From Chryseobacterium gleum (GTDB lineage: Bacteria > Bacteroidota > Bacteroidia > Flavobacteriales_D > Crocinitomicaceae): a stretch of 19,630 bases of DNA. Below are positions 1 to 7,730 of this stretch, in pieces. The DNA lies in NCBI GenBank assembly GCA_945877005.1, contig CAMCQL010000012.1, positions 1 through 19,630 of the forward strand. The letters are read 5' to 3'. Below the pieces are notes generated by a model. It was not told the DNA's origin. It ran no database searches and worked only from the letters and a program-made list of their open reading frames with translations. Position 1 is the stretch's first letter. Every line of letters begins with the position of its first letter. The position numbers were made by a program, and so were the translations under genes.

Positions 1-450
1 CCATTTTCTCCAATCATTTTGGTTTTTTAAACCAAAAGATCTAACAATATTTCTTGCTTCTTGAAATGACAAGAAATCTTTTCTATGTTCACGGTTTGTC
101 CCCAGCCAATCTCCTAAACTAATCCATCCTTTACCTTTGTACGCTCTTTCAGGTGTACTTGGAATATTACAAGGTTTTTCATTAGATTTTGAATATTCGT
201 TCCATTCATTTTGATTTTGTAGTTTTAAAGATCTAACATAATCTCTTGCAATATTGAAATCTTCCCATTTTCCATCCCAATCTTTTAACGTGCCAATCCA
301 ATCTTTAAAACTAATCCAACCAACATTTTGATATACTCTTTCAGGTTTAGATGTAATATAATAGGGTTTACTTTTTGATATTAAATATTCTCTCCATTCT
401 TTCTGACTCTTCAACCCCAACCCTCTAACAAATTCCCTCGCTTCTTCAAA
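1..450 (-). repeat. Tandem 64-residue (192-bp) protein repeats at the helicase C-terminus
   Basis: Three units begin at bases 450, 258 and 66 (minus strand), exactly 192 bases apart. Each opens with F-x-x-A-R-x-x-V-R-(G/S)-(L/F), then a Q-(K/N)-(E/D)-W segment about 17 residues in. The two complete units continue with a K-P-x-x-I-x-S-x-P-E-R-x-Y stretch and close on G-W-I-S-x-x-D-W-(I/L)-G-T. Unit three is cut by the window edge. Similar W-rich units occur next to integrases and helicases in environmental bacteria and are sometimes labelled integrase-type repeats; that label is from memory. They may bind DNA, by analogy with other helicase-associated repeats. Confidence 0.85.
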
Positions 451-2415
451 CGGCATCCAATTGAACCGTGATAATTTATCCCATAATCTAATCTGCAACT
501 GTTCTGAAAGTTCATTTTCGTTGATGAATTCAGAAAATACATCAAAATTAAATTGTTTATCTGTTTTTCTGGTCGGGTTGAGTTTGTCTGATTTATCTTT
601 GAAATACTCGATAATTCTTTCATCGTTGGACGCCAAACCTCTAACAATTGCTAAAATTTCTTCAAAGTTTTCATTGTCAATTTCGTGAGTTATATCATCG
701 TAAATCACAGGTAAAATTACATACCCCCCTTCCTTGCCTTCTTTTTTTCGTAATGCCCTCCCAAGCGCTTGAACGATGTCCACTTTGCTCTTACGAGGAT
801 CTGCAAATACAATGCAATCAATATTAGGAACATCAACCCCTTCCGTTAAACATTTCGCATTGGTGATTAACGCCTTGTTTGATTTAGCAAATTCATTGAC
901 AATGGCATTCCTTTTTGTGGTAGGTTGTTTACCAGAAACTGTAAACGTAGCAATCGGCTCAAAATCAAAAGAATCCGTGATATAACTTTGTAACTCTTTG
1001 TTTCGTGTAGCTTTTTCAATCGATGAATGGAACGAAACAGCATTTTTAATAGGAAACTGTTTCATTGCTTTCCGAAGCGCTAACATAGAAGCTAATGACC
1101 TTGCTTCAGTTTCTTTACTCCATTTATCGTTTAATTGAACAAGATTGTTCTCCTTAATGAAATTTGCAATTTCTGATTTTTGAACATCGATGGTAATCAC
1201 TTTATAATCTGAAAGTAGCCCAAGTTCAATCGCCTCTTTAAAACTCATTTTTGTGAACGTATCTCCATAGATGCTGTCATCATCCATAGAAATAATATCG
1301 TCCTTTGAACCTTTGTAAAATCGTTCAGTTGCAGTCATAAAAATCCGCTTCTGAATAGCGATGTTTTCTTCAAATAAAAGATGAGAAAATAACTTTTTAT
1401 CAGAACCAACCGTTTTGTGGGCCTCATCAAAAATTCCTATGTCAAATTTGAAATTTAGTTTTTTAGATACCTCAGCAATTAATCTACCACTTTGATAAGT
1501 AGTGAAAATAATAATTTCTTCGAGCACATTTTCCCTCAACCATTTCTCAATATAGCTCGGGTCAGTTTGGCAAGGAACGCCCAGGTTTTCGGTATAAAAA
1601 ACAACATCTTCATTTTGTCCAATACCTTCGTCCGAACAGATACAAAGCCATTTTACCTTTTTATGATTTGCAACAATTTCTCTGAGATACACTTCAAGTG
1701 TTTGTTTCACGAGCGACAAACTCGGAACTGCAATCAATGTCGCTCGTGAATTAAGTTCTTGGGTCATCCAAAACCCTGTCAAACTTTTACCTGCGCCACA
1801 CGGAAAAATTAACTTACCCCTCGAATTACCCTCGACGTCAAAATAAGTTTTTGCTTCATTTAAAGCCTTTACTTGATGTTCTCTTGGTTTAAAAGGAACT
1901 AAATCAATCGTTTTATTTGAAAGAAAAGCATGAATATTCTCAAAAAACTCATTGTCTAAATCCTCCCAAGCATCAGAAAGAATTAAATTGATCGGTTTAG
2001 TATTTAATTTTTGGAAATTTCTTGAAGTTAAATCTGCACTTGAGCAAATGTATCCTTGGGTTATTTTTGAGTTGCTTTCTAAAAGAGAAATGAAAGTAGC
2101 TACCTCTTTAAATGTGACCGATTGGTTTCTATCTGAGTGGTATTTACATTGAATGGCGTGGTATTCATCGCCATTTTTAGCAATCAGGTCAATTCCAAGA
2201 TCGTGATTCGGTAAACCAAGCTCCTCCAATACATTTGAAGGAGTTTCTGCCAAAAACCAAACATCCTCATAAAACTCGTATTTAGGAGAAAGTTTAAAGT
2301 ATAATTTGGTCAAGGATTCAAACGCATCACCTTTTTCTTTTTTGGATAATTGTTCTAATTCATTCACAAAATCAGACCAAGAAGTACACGATAAAAATAG
2401 CGATTGATTTATCAT
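1..2415 (-). CDS. Mrr-like nuclease / SF2 DEAH helicase fusion with C-terminal 64-aa repeats (3' end outside window)
   Basis: The frame is open for 805 codons from ATG at 2415 down to base 1 and continues past the edge, so the C-terminus is missing. An N-terminal PD-(D/E)XK nuclease of Mrr type is indicated by D76 in GID and the QCK motif (Q89, K91). An SF2 helicase core follows: Walker A GAGKS at 207-211, DEAH at 330-333, motif III MTATE at 360-364 and motif VI QALGRALR at 549-556. After a linker come repeats starting at residues 656, 720 and 784. Established knowledge: this nuclease plus type I/III-restriction-like helicase layout is seen in restriction and anti-phage enzymes. I infer a DNA translocase/nuclease with a defence role. 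No methyltransferase or specificity subunit is visible to its right. It is separated from the upstream SPFH gene by a terminator, so it should have its own promoter, which I could not identify. The family call is firm; the biological role is inferred. Confidence 0.85.
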   Translation of the reverse strand, partial: MINQSLFLSCTSWSDFVNELEQLSKKEKGDAFESLTKLYFKLSPKYEFYEDVWFLAETPSNVLEELGLPNHDLGIDLIAKNGDEYHAIQCKYHSDRNQSVTFKEVATFISLLESNSKITQGYICSSADLTSRNFQKLNTKPINLILSDAWEDLDNEFFENIHAFLSNKTIDLVPFKPREHQVKALNEAKTYFDVEGNSRGKLIFPCGAGKSLTGFWMTQELNSRATLIAVPSLSLVKQTLEVYLREIVANHKKVKWLCICSDEGIGQNEDVVFYTENLGVPCQTDPSYIEKWLRENVLEEIIIFTTYQSGRLIAEVSKKLNFKFDIGIFDEAHKTVGSDKKLFSHLLFEENIAIQKRIFMTATERFYKGSKDDIISMDDDSIYGDTFTKMSFKEAIELGLLSDYKVITIDVQKSEIANFIKENNLVQLNDKWSKETEARSLASMLALRKAMKQFPIKNAVSFHSSIEKATRNKELQSYITDSFDFEPIATFTVSGKQPTTKRNAIVNEFAKSNKALITNAKCLTEGVDVPNIDCIVFADPRKSKVDIVQALGRALRKKEGKEGGYVILPVIYDDITHEIDNENFEEILAIVRGLASNDERIIEYFKDKSDKLNPTRKTDKQFNFDVFSEFINENELSEQLQIRLWDKLSRFNWMPFEEAREFVRGLGLKSQKEWREYLISKSKPYYITSKPERVYQNVGWISFKDWIGTLKDWDGKWEDFNIARDYVRSLKLQNQNEWNEYSKSNEKPCNIPSTPERAYKGKGWISLGDWLGTNREHRKDFLSFQEARNIVRSFGLKNQNDWRKW

Positions 2416-2568
2416 TATAAAGATATAACACATTAAAAATAAACACCTAAAGACTTTACTACTTCAATCGTAATAAAAAAACTTTATGGAGATTCTAAGT
2501 CATAATATTAAGAAATTATCCCCGAAAAATCGTACATATATCCTTATTTCTTTTTTGCTTTTTGCACA

Positions 2569-2603
2569 TAAAAAATGCCACGTAAATTTGTTTACGCGGC
2601 ATT
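2569..2603 (-). terminator. Rho-independent terminator after the SPFH gene
   Basis: Arms 2591-2603 and 2574-2586 form a 13-bp stem around the 4-base loop at 2587-2590. On the minus-strand RNA the single non-Watson-Crick position (2580/2597) is a G-U wobble, whereas on the plus strand it would be an A-C mismatch. Six U residues (2575-2570) overlap and follow the descending arm. Both features point to termination of minus-strand transcripts about 20 bases after the SPFH stop codon, ending the long polysaccharide transcription unit. Confidence 0.8.
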
Positions 2604-2622
2604 CAATGTAATTAAAGAGATC

Positions 2623-3549
2623 TTATTTTGATTTTGAAGAATTCGCCATTGAATTCATTGCCATCATTTGTTGAATAGATTTTTGCATTCCTTCTGTAGA
2701 ACCATCTAAAAATATCACATTTCCTTGGCCCTTTTCAGCAAATTCCTTGATTGATTCAGTCCACATACTGAACAAAATTAGCGAAGTATCTAAATTCGCC
2801 TCTCTCATTTTTTCAGCTGCCTCCGTCATACCTTTAGCAACCTCTTCTCTGAATAATGCTAATCCTTGTCCTTTAAGTTGTGCTGCTTCACGTTCAGCTG
2901 TAGCAGCAATCTTAATTGCATTTCCCTCTGCTTCAGCAGCTTTCGTTTTGGTAATCAACAATGCTTGACCTTCATTTTCTGCTGCTGCTTTTAAGTTGTT
3001 AGAAGCAACCACTTTTGCCATAGATGCAGTGATTTCAGCATCAAACATAATATCATTTAACTGTAAATCAATTAAATGAAAACCCCAAGTTTCGAGCGTA
3101 TTGTCCAAGCTGTCTTTGACATCGTCTACAATTTCTCTTCTTAACAACAAAATTTCCGCCTGTTTTTTCGTCGCTACAAAACCTCTTACTGAACCTTCAA
3201 TGGTTCGAATTAACGCCTGGGTAAAGTTCTTCTCGTCCATAAACTTAAAAGCAACATTTTTAATCGTTACTTCGTTTGCATCTAACACAGAATAAACTAA
3301 CATTGCTTTAAAATAAACATTTGCTTGGTCCTGCGTAATTGCTTGAAATTCCATCTCAATGGCACGATTTTGTATAGAAACTCTACTAAAAATTGCTTCC
3401 AAAAAAGGAATTCTAAAATTTAGCCCCGGATGTAAAATTCTTCGGTATTTTCCGAACATCGTAATCACAGCAATGGTTCCTTGTTTTACGGTAACAAATG
3501 AAAGGAAAACAAAAAGAAGAAGAATTAAAAAAAGGATAAAACCTATCAT
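2623..3549 (-). CDS. SPFH/band-7 (stomatin-like) membrane protein
   Basis: A 308-residue protein with a hydrophobic N-terminal anchor (about residues 2-22) directly followed by the family's V-x-x-G-x-x-x-V opening (TVKQGTIAVI) and a PGLNFRIPF segment typical of stomatin/prohibitin proteins. An Ala/Glu/Lys-rich coiled coil (about 175-235) follows, then a Met/Ser-rich tail. The family forms membrane-anchored oligomers that organise inner-membrane microdomains and control associated proteases. No NfeD-type partner is next to it. It lies 37 bases downstream of the CpsB-like gene on the same strand without an intervening hairpin and is followed by a terminator, so it is probably the last gene of that transcription unit. 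The family is clear; the specific substrate or partner is unknown. Confidence 0.9.
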   Translation of the reverse strand: MIGFILFLILLLFVFLSFVTVKQGTIAVITMFGKYRRILHPGLNFRIPFLEAIFSRVSIQNRAIEMEFQAITQDQANVYFKAMLVYSVLDANEVTIKNVAFKFMDEKNFTQALIRTIEGSVRGFVATKKQAEILLLRREIVDDVKDSLDNTLETWGFHLIDLQLNDIMFDAEITASMAKVVASNNLKAAAENEGQALLITKTKAAEAEGNAIKIAATAEREAAQLKGQGLALFREEVAKGMTEAAEKMREANLDTSLILFSMWTESIKEFAEKGQGNVIFLDGSTEGMQKSIQQMMAMNSMANSSKSK

Positions 3550-3586
3550 AATATAAAATTTAAAGGATTAAAGGTAATAATAATAT

Positions 3587-4339
3587 TTACAAATACTTGT
3601 TTTTCAGATCAAGTTCACCCAATTTATGAAAATAAGGATGTGAAGCAAATCTTGACAATAACTCTAAATGCTCAATTCTGTGACAATCCGTTGCTACATA
3701 ATCAACTAAATGATTGTCAATCATATAAAAAGCTTGTTGTTGAACATCAGGTCCATAGTGACCAATGATAGATAATAAATTCAATTGGATTTCTACTCCT
3801 TTTTCTTTGTAAGCAGCAATCGTATCCGGTTGATTGTGGTAATAAGGGTAACGTTCAAAGTGAGCAATGATAGGCTTATAGCCCTTTACGATTAAATCAA
3901 ACACTAATTTTTCGGTATGATAAGGCTTGCTGAAAAAAGAATACTCGAACAATAAATGATTGGTTGCAAAAGGCAAAATAGTTCCTGATTCTAGTTTCTC
4001 AAATAAGCTATCTTCCACATTGTATTCTGCTGATGCTTCAAATTCCATTGAAATTGCTAACGTATTTAACTCTTCCTTTACCTCATTTAACTTTAAACGA
4101 ATACTCTCAGGAGTGTTCGGATAACAATCTTGCATCACATGAGGCGTGGTAATAATTTTATGAAAACCCAACTCCTTAAATTTTAGAATCATTCCTATTG
4201 TATGATCCATCGATTGTGATCCATCGTCAATGTTGGGTAATAAATGGCTGTGCATGTCTACCCCTATTAGGGAAAAATCAAAAGGAGGTAGCAGCACCTC
4301 CTTTTTTTTTGTTTTAAATATGTTTGTTAGAAAACCCAT
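3587..4339 (-). CDS. CpsB/YwqE-type PHP-domain tyrosine-protein phosphatase
   Basis: This 250-residue protein carries PHP metal-site motifs in the order expected of CpsB/CapC phosphatases: D28-M-H30-S-H32 with a following DDG, T65-P66-H67, E101/E105, the AHFER segment (H160, E162, R163) and T-D218-C-H220. Known members are Mn-dependent protein-tyrosine phosphatases that dephosphorylate BY-kinases controlling capsule and exopolysaccharide export. Its place at the end of a nucleotide-sugar operon fits such a role, but no Wzc-like kinase is present in the window. It starts 9 bases after rfbB ends. Codons 10-19 contain a nine-A run running into a perfect 10-bp inverted repeat; gain or loss of one A would stop translation within about ten codons. 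Confidence 0.88.
   Translation of the reverse strand: MGFLTNIFKTKKKEVLLPPFDFSLIGVDMHSHLLPNIDDGSQSMDHTIGMILKFKELGFHKIITTPHVMQDCYPNTPESIRLKLNEVKEELNTLAISMEFEASAEYNVEDSLFEKLESGTILPFATNHLLFEYSFFSKPYHTEKLVFDLIVKGYKPIIAHFERYPYYHNQPDTIAAYKEKGVEIQLNLLSIIGHYGPDVQQQAFYMIDNHLVDYVATDCHRIEHLELLSRFASHPYFHKLGELDLKNKYL
4280..4310 (-). other. A9 tract and perfect inverted repeat inside the start of the CpsB gene
   Basis: Arms 4280-4289 and 4296-4305 are perfect 10-bp inverted repeats around the six-base loop 4290-4295. On the minus (coding) strand the hairpin overlaps and follows a run of nine A residues (4310-4302), codons 11-13 being AAA AAA AAG. On the plus strand the same sequence reads hairpin then nine T, the shape of a rho-independent terminator but antisense to the operon. 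Deleting one A gives a stop after about ten codons, and adding one gives a stop after about eight. Confidence 0.55.
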
Positions 4340-4348
4340 TTGCTATAA

Positions 4349-5395
4349 TCATCTATTGGAATACATTGATTCATAATATTTCTGATAATCACCACTTGTT
4401 ACTTCTTTCACCCATTCGGTGTTCTCCAAGTACCAATCTACCGTTTTTTCTAATCCTTCTTCGAATTTGATTGAAGGTTTCCAACCTAATTCATTTTCTA
4501 GTTTAGTTGCATCGATTGCGTAACGCATATCGTGGCCAGATCTATCTTTTACATACGTAATTAATGAAGCAGAAGTGCCTTCAGTACGATTCAGTTTTTT
4601 ATCCATCAATTGGCATAAAAAATGAACCAAGTCAATGTTTTTCCACTCGTTTAATCCCCCAACATTGTATGATTCACCGTAAGTTCCATTCAAAAATATC
4701 GTTTCAATGGCACGTGCATGATCTTCCACCCACAACCAATCTCTGATATTTTCCCCTTTACCGTAGACAGGCAATGGTTTCATATTGATGATATTTTGTA
4801 TCATCAAAGGAATTAATTTTTCAGGAAAATGATGGCTACCGTAATTGTTAGAACAATTAGACATTTTTACTGGAAATCCGTAAGTATGAAAAAATGCATT
4901 TACAAAATGATCGGAAGCTGCTTTTGAAGCAGAATAAGGACTTCTTGGATCGTAAGCAGTTGTTTCAGTGAACAATCCTTCATTTCCTAAAGAACCATAT
5001 ACCTCATCTGTAGAAACATGATGAAAAGTATGACCTTCCAATGAATTCCAATAATTTTTAGCACAATTCAATAAATTTAATGTGCCAATAACATTTGTGG
5101 TCGCGAACTCCATAGGGCCTTCAATAGAACGATCTACGTGAGATTCAGCAGCCAAATGAATTACATCAGTAATTTCGAACTTACGTAAAACGTCTTCCAC
5201 ATCCTTTTTGGAACAAATATCTCCTTTATAAAAATGATAATTTGAATAATTGGATACATCCTTCAAATTAGAAAGATTACCTGCATAAGTTAGCTTGTCA
5301 AAATTTACAATCGTGTGTTGAGGGTACTTTTTTACAAATAACCTTACCACATGAGAACCAATAAATCCAGCTCCGCCAGTCACCAATATATTCAT
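4349..5395 (-). CDS. rfbB: dTDP-glucose 4,6-dehydratase
   Basis: RfbB/RmlB converts dTDP-glucose to dTDP-4-keto-6-deoxyglucose, the branch point to rhamnose and other deoxysugars. The 348-residue length is typical of the family. Visible features of this extended SDR are the NAD-binding TGGAGFIG (6-13), the catalytic T129-D130-E131 in the VSTDEVYG segment, and Y154-S-A-S-K158. It starts 12 bases after the upstream HexNAc dehydrogenase and ends 9 bases before the phosphatase, so it is operonic. RmlA, RmlC and RmlD are not nearby. Either they are elsewhere or the product feeds another 6-deoxy or amino sugar. A related UDP-sugar dehydratase is possible but less likely given the TDE triad and overall match. 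Confidence 0.92.
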   Translation of the reverse strand: MNILVTGGAGFIGSHVVRLFVKKYPQHTIVNFDKLTYAGNLSNLKDVSNYSNYHFYKGDICSKKDVEDVLRKFEITDVIHLAAESHVDRSIEGPMEFATTNVIGTLNLLNCAKNYWNSLEGHTFHHVSTDEVYGSLGNEGLFTETTAYDPRSPYSASKAASDHFVNAFFHTYGFPVKMSNCSNNYGSHHFPEKLIPLMIQNIINMKPLPVYGKGENIRDWLWVEDHARAIETIFLNGTYGESYNVGGLNEWKNIDLVHFLCQLMDKKLNRTEGTSASLITYVKDRSGHDMRYAIDATKLENELGWKPSIKFEEGLEKTVDWYLENTEWVKEVTSGDYQKYYESMYSNR

Positions 5396-5407
5396 ACCAA
5401 ATCTAAA

Positions 5408-6712
5408 TTATAAACTCCAATATTCTAAATCATTTATTTTATTTCTGTAAATACCTTTGATATCCACAAAAACACCTTTTTCATCTACTAACAAATCTTT
5501 AAAATAAGATTCAGGTAAGTTTACATATTCTTTGTGGTTCACTGCAACAATTACCGCGTCATATTTACCTTCTGGTTGTGCATGTAACCCAAAATTGTAT
5601 TCGTGAATCATTTCTTCAGATGAAGCATGAGGATCAACTAAATCCACTTTCACTTGATACGATTGAAGCTCTTTCACAACGTCAACCACCTTCGTGTTTC
5701 TAATATCCGCAACATCTTCTTTGAACGTAGCACCCATCACTAAAACACGAGTGTCTTGAATGTGTTTGCCTTGAGCCAACATCTTTTTCACCGTTTGTTT
5801 CGCTACATAACCACCCATAGAGTCGTTAACAAAACGTCCGCTCGTAATCACTTTAGAATTGTAACCAGCTTTAGCAGCTTTGTGCGTTAAATAGTATGGA
5901 TCTACTCCGATACAATGACCACCAACTAATCCAGGTTGGAATTTCAAGAAATTCCATTTCGTACCAGCTGCTTCTAAAACATCAAAAGTATTTATACCAA
6001 GTTTATTGAAAATTATCGAAAGCTCATTTATCAACGCAATGTTTACATCACGTTGCGTATTTTCAATAATTTTAGCTGCTTCTGCCACTTTAATTGTCGC
6101 TGCTCTATGAACACCTGCATCCACAACTAATTCATATGTTTTAGCAATATTATCCAACGAATCATCACAACAACCAGAAACAACTTTCATTATATTTCTC
6201 AATGTATGTTGTTTATCTCCTGGATTAATTCTTTCTGGAGAATACCCTAAAAAGAAATCCTCTCTAAACTTTAAACCAGATTCTCTCTCTAAAACAGGCA
6301 CACAATCTTCTTCCGTACAACCAGGATAAACTGTAGATTCAAAAACAACGTAATCGCCTTTTTTCAAAACCTTTCCTACCGTTGTTGATGCACCTAACAA
6401 AGGTTTTAAGTCCGGAACATTCGCACTATCAATAGGAGTTGGAACAGCAACAATGAAAAATGTTACATCTTTCAAATCGTTTAAATCAGCAGTAAAGTGG
6501 ATGTCACACCCATCAAAAGCTGCACTTTCCAATTCTTTACTCGGGTCAATTTTATTCCTCATTAAATCAACACGTTGTTGATTTATATCGAATCCAACAA
6601 CCTGAATTTTCTTTGCAAACTCAAGTGCAATTGGTAATCCAACATACCCTAAACCGATGACAGCAAGTTTAGTTTCTTTCTTAATTAACTTTTGATAAAT
6701 CGAATTGCTCAT
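5408..6712 (-). CDS. UDP-N-acetylhexosamine 6-dehydrogenase (WbpA/WbpO/TviB family)
   Basis: A 434-residue nucleotide-sugar dehydrogenase that oxidises C6 of a UDP-HexNAc to the uronate in two NAD-dependent steps. Signs are the Rossmann motif GLGYVG (20-25), the YSPERINPGDK segment (157-167) characteristic of the HexNAc branch, and the catalytic Cys267 in GGHCIGVDPYYL. The neighbouring WbpB-, WbpD- and WbpE-like genes suggest that UDP-GlcNAc is the substrate, giving UDP-GlcNAcA as in the Pseudomonas WbpA step; the sequence alone cannot separate GlcNAc from GalNAc oxidation. The start codon lies 32 bases inside the upstream oxidoreductase gene in another frame. No later in-frame Met precedes the Rossmann motif, so the overlap is probably real. 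Confidence 0.9.
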   Translation of the reverse strand: MSNSIYQKLIKKETKLAVIGLGYVGLPIALEFAKKIQVVGFDINQQRVDLMRNKIDPSKELESAAFDGCDIHFTADLNDLKDVTFFIVAVPTPIDSANVPDLKPLLGASTTVGKVLKKGDYVVFESTVYPGCTEEDCVPVLERESGLKFREDFFLGYSPERINPGDKQHTLRNIMKVVSGCCDDSLDNIAKTYELVVDAGVHRAATIKVAEAAKIIENTQRDVNIALINELSIIFNKLGINTFDVLEAAGTKWNFLKFQPGLVGGHCIGVDPYYLTHKAAKAGYNSKVITSGRFVNDSMGGYVAKQTVKKMLAQGKHIQDTRVLVMGATFKEDVADIRNTKVVDVVKELQSYQVKVDLVDPHASSEEMIHEYNFGLHAQPEGKYDAVIVAVNHKEYVNLPESYFKDLLVDEKGVFVDIKGIYRNKINDLEYWSL

Positions 6713-7730
6713 TTCTTACAGTATATATTCGTTCAATAATTTCAACAACTTTCAAACCTTCCAAAGCATTTGTAGTAGCTGTTGACCTCCCTTTTAAAGT
6801 TTCTATTACATTTGAAATCAAAAAATGATGATTGGCCGCGGAACCTTTGTAAGGACCGTAATCATTTGCTGGACTAGAAGCAGCAAGCTCAGGCATTTCA
6901 TATCCTGGAATATTACAAACTTCTACCTCATTCATATATTGTCCCCCAATCTTAACGCTTCCTTTACTCCCAATAATCGTCATGGAACTTTCTAAATTTT
7001 TATCAACGACTGCAGTAGAATAATTGATACATCCCATACCTCCGTTAAGAAAGTCAAATGAAACCATTCCAGAATCTTCAAACTCAGTAGAGTCTTGATG
7101 CGAAAAATCAGCAAAGTTCCCTTTGATATTATCTATGTCACCAAAAAGCCAATACATAATATCAATAAAATGAGAGAATTGAGTAAATAAAGTACCTCCA
7201 TCAAGGTCTTTAGTACCTTTCCATCCTCCATTTTTATAATATCGTGCATCTCTATTCCAGTAGCAATTTAATTGCACCATAAAGATATCTCCCAATATTC
7301 TTTCTTCCACAACTTTTTTAATCCATTCAGATGGAGGAGAATACCTATTTTGCATTACACAAAATACACTTCGTGACATCTGAAGTGACTTGAAAATCAC
7401 TTTTTCACATTCGTCTTTGCTTAAACCCATTGGTTTTTCACAAACAACATGCTTTTTTGCTTCTAACGCTTTAATAGACTGACTGGCATGCAATCCATTT
7501 GGTGTACAAACATTTACGACATCAAATTCAAGATTTGATGCCAATAAATCTTCGATTGAATTGAAGAAAGGGACATTAAAATCCAAGGCACCACATTCTT
7601 CTTTGGATCGAACATCTACCATTGCAACTAATTCAGCCTCAGAATCTCTGCTAATCATTTCTGCATGACGTTTCCCGATGTGTCCTGCACCAACTATTGC
7701 AAATTTCACTTTTGAGTCTAATACAATCAT
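6681..7730 (-). CDS. Gfo/Idh/MocA oxidoreductase, WbpB/WlbA-like
   Basis: A 349-residue NAD(P)-dependent sugar oxidoreductase with an N-terminal Rossmann motif GAGHIG (14-19) and the family's EKP motif (98-100, Lys99 catalytic). A C-terminal substrate domain includes the GGTLFTQFSHFIDI region, with the conserved His that helps hydride transfer. WbpB/WlbA enzymes oxidise C3 of UDP-GlcNAcA to the 3-keto sugar. That role is inferred from co-location with acetyltransferase, aminotransferase and 6-dehydrogenase genes matching the same pathway. Its ATG overlaps the upstream acetyltransferase stop by 4 bases (ATGA). Its own 3' end overlaps the next gene by 32 bases, indicating strong translational coupling. 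Confidence 0.87.
   Translation of the reverse strand: MIVLDSKVKFAIVGAGHIGKRHAEMISRDSEAELVAMVDVRSKEECGALDFNVPFFNSIEDLLASNLEFDVVNVCTPNGLHASQSIKALEAKKHVVCEKPMGLSKDECEKVIFKSLQMSRSVFCVMQNRYSPPSEWIKKVVEERILGDIFMVQLNCYWNRDARYYKNGGWKGTKDLDGGTLFTQFSHFIDIMYWLFGDIDNIKGNFADFSHQDSTEFEDSGMVSFDFLNGGMGCINYSTAVVDKNLESSMTIIGSKGSVKIGGQYMNEVEVCNIPGYEMPELAASSPANDYGPYKGSAANHHFLISNVIETLKGRSTATTNALEGLKVVEIIERIYTVRNEQFDLSKVN

Noticed and set aside
1..450. CRISPR array or DNA-level direct repeat
   Set aside because: The 192-bp periodicity is in phase with the reading frame and conserved at protein level, with no short identical repeats and spacers.
411..647. Short minus-strand open frame near the left end
   Set aside because: It lies in another frame within the continuous nuclease-helicase coding sequence, which carries all the recognisable motifs.
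1492..1749. Plus-strand open frames opposite the helicase gene (also at 461-688, 776-985 and 1952-2152)
   Set aside because: They are antisense shadows without recognisable domains.
4280..4310. Plus-strand rho-independent terminator
   Set aside because: The shape fits, but no plus-strand gene lies upstream of it and it is inside a coding region; reported instead as a hairpin/A-tract feature.
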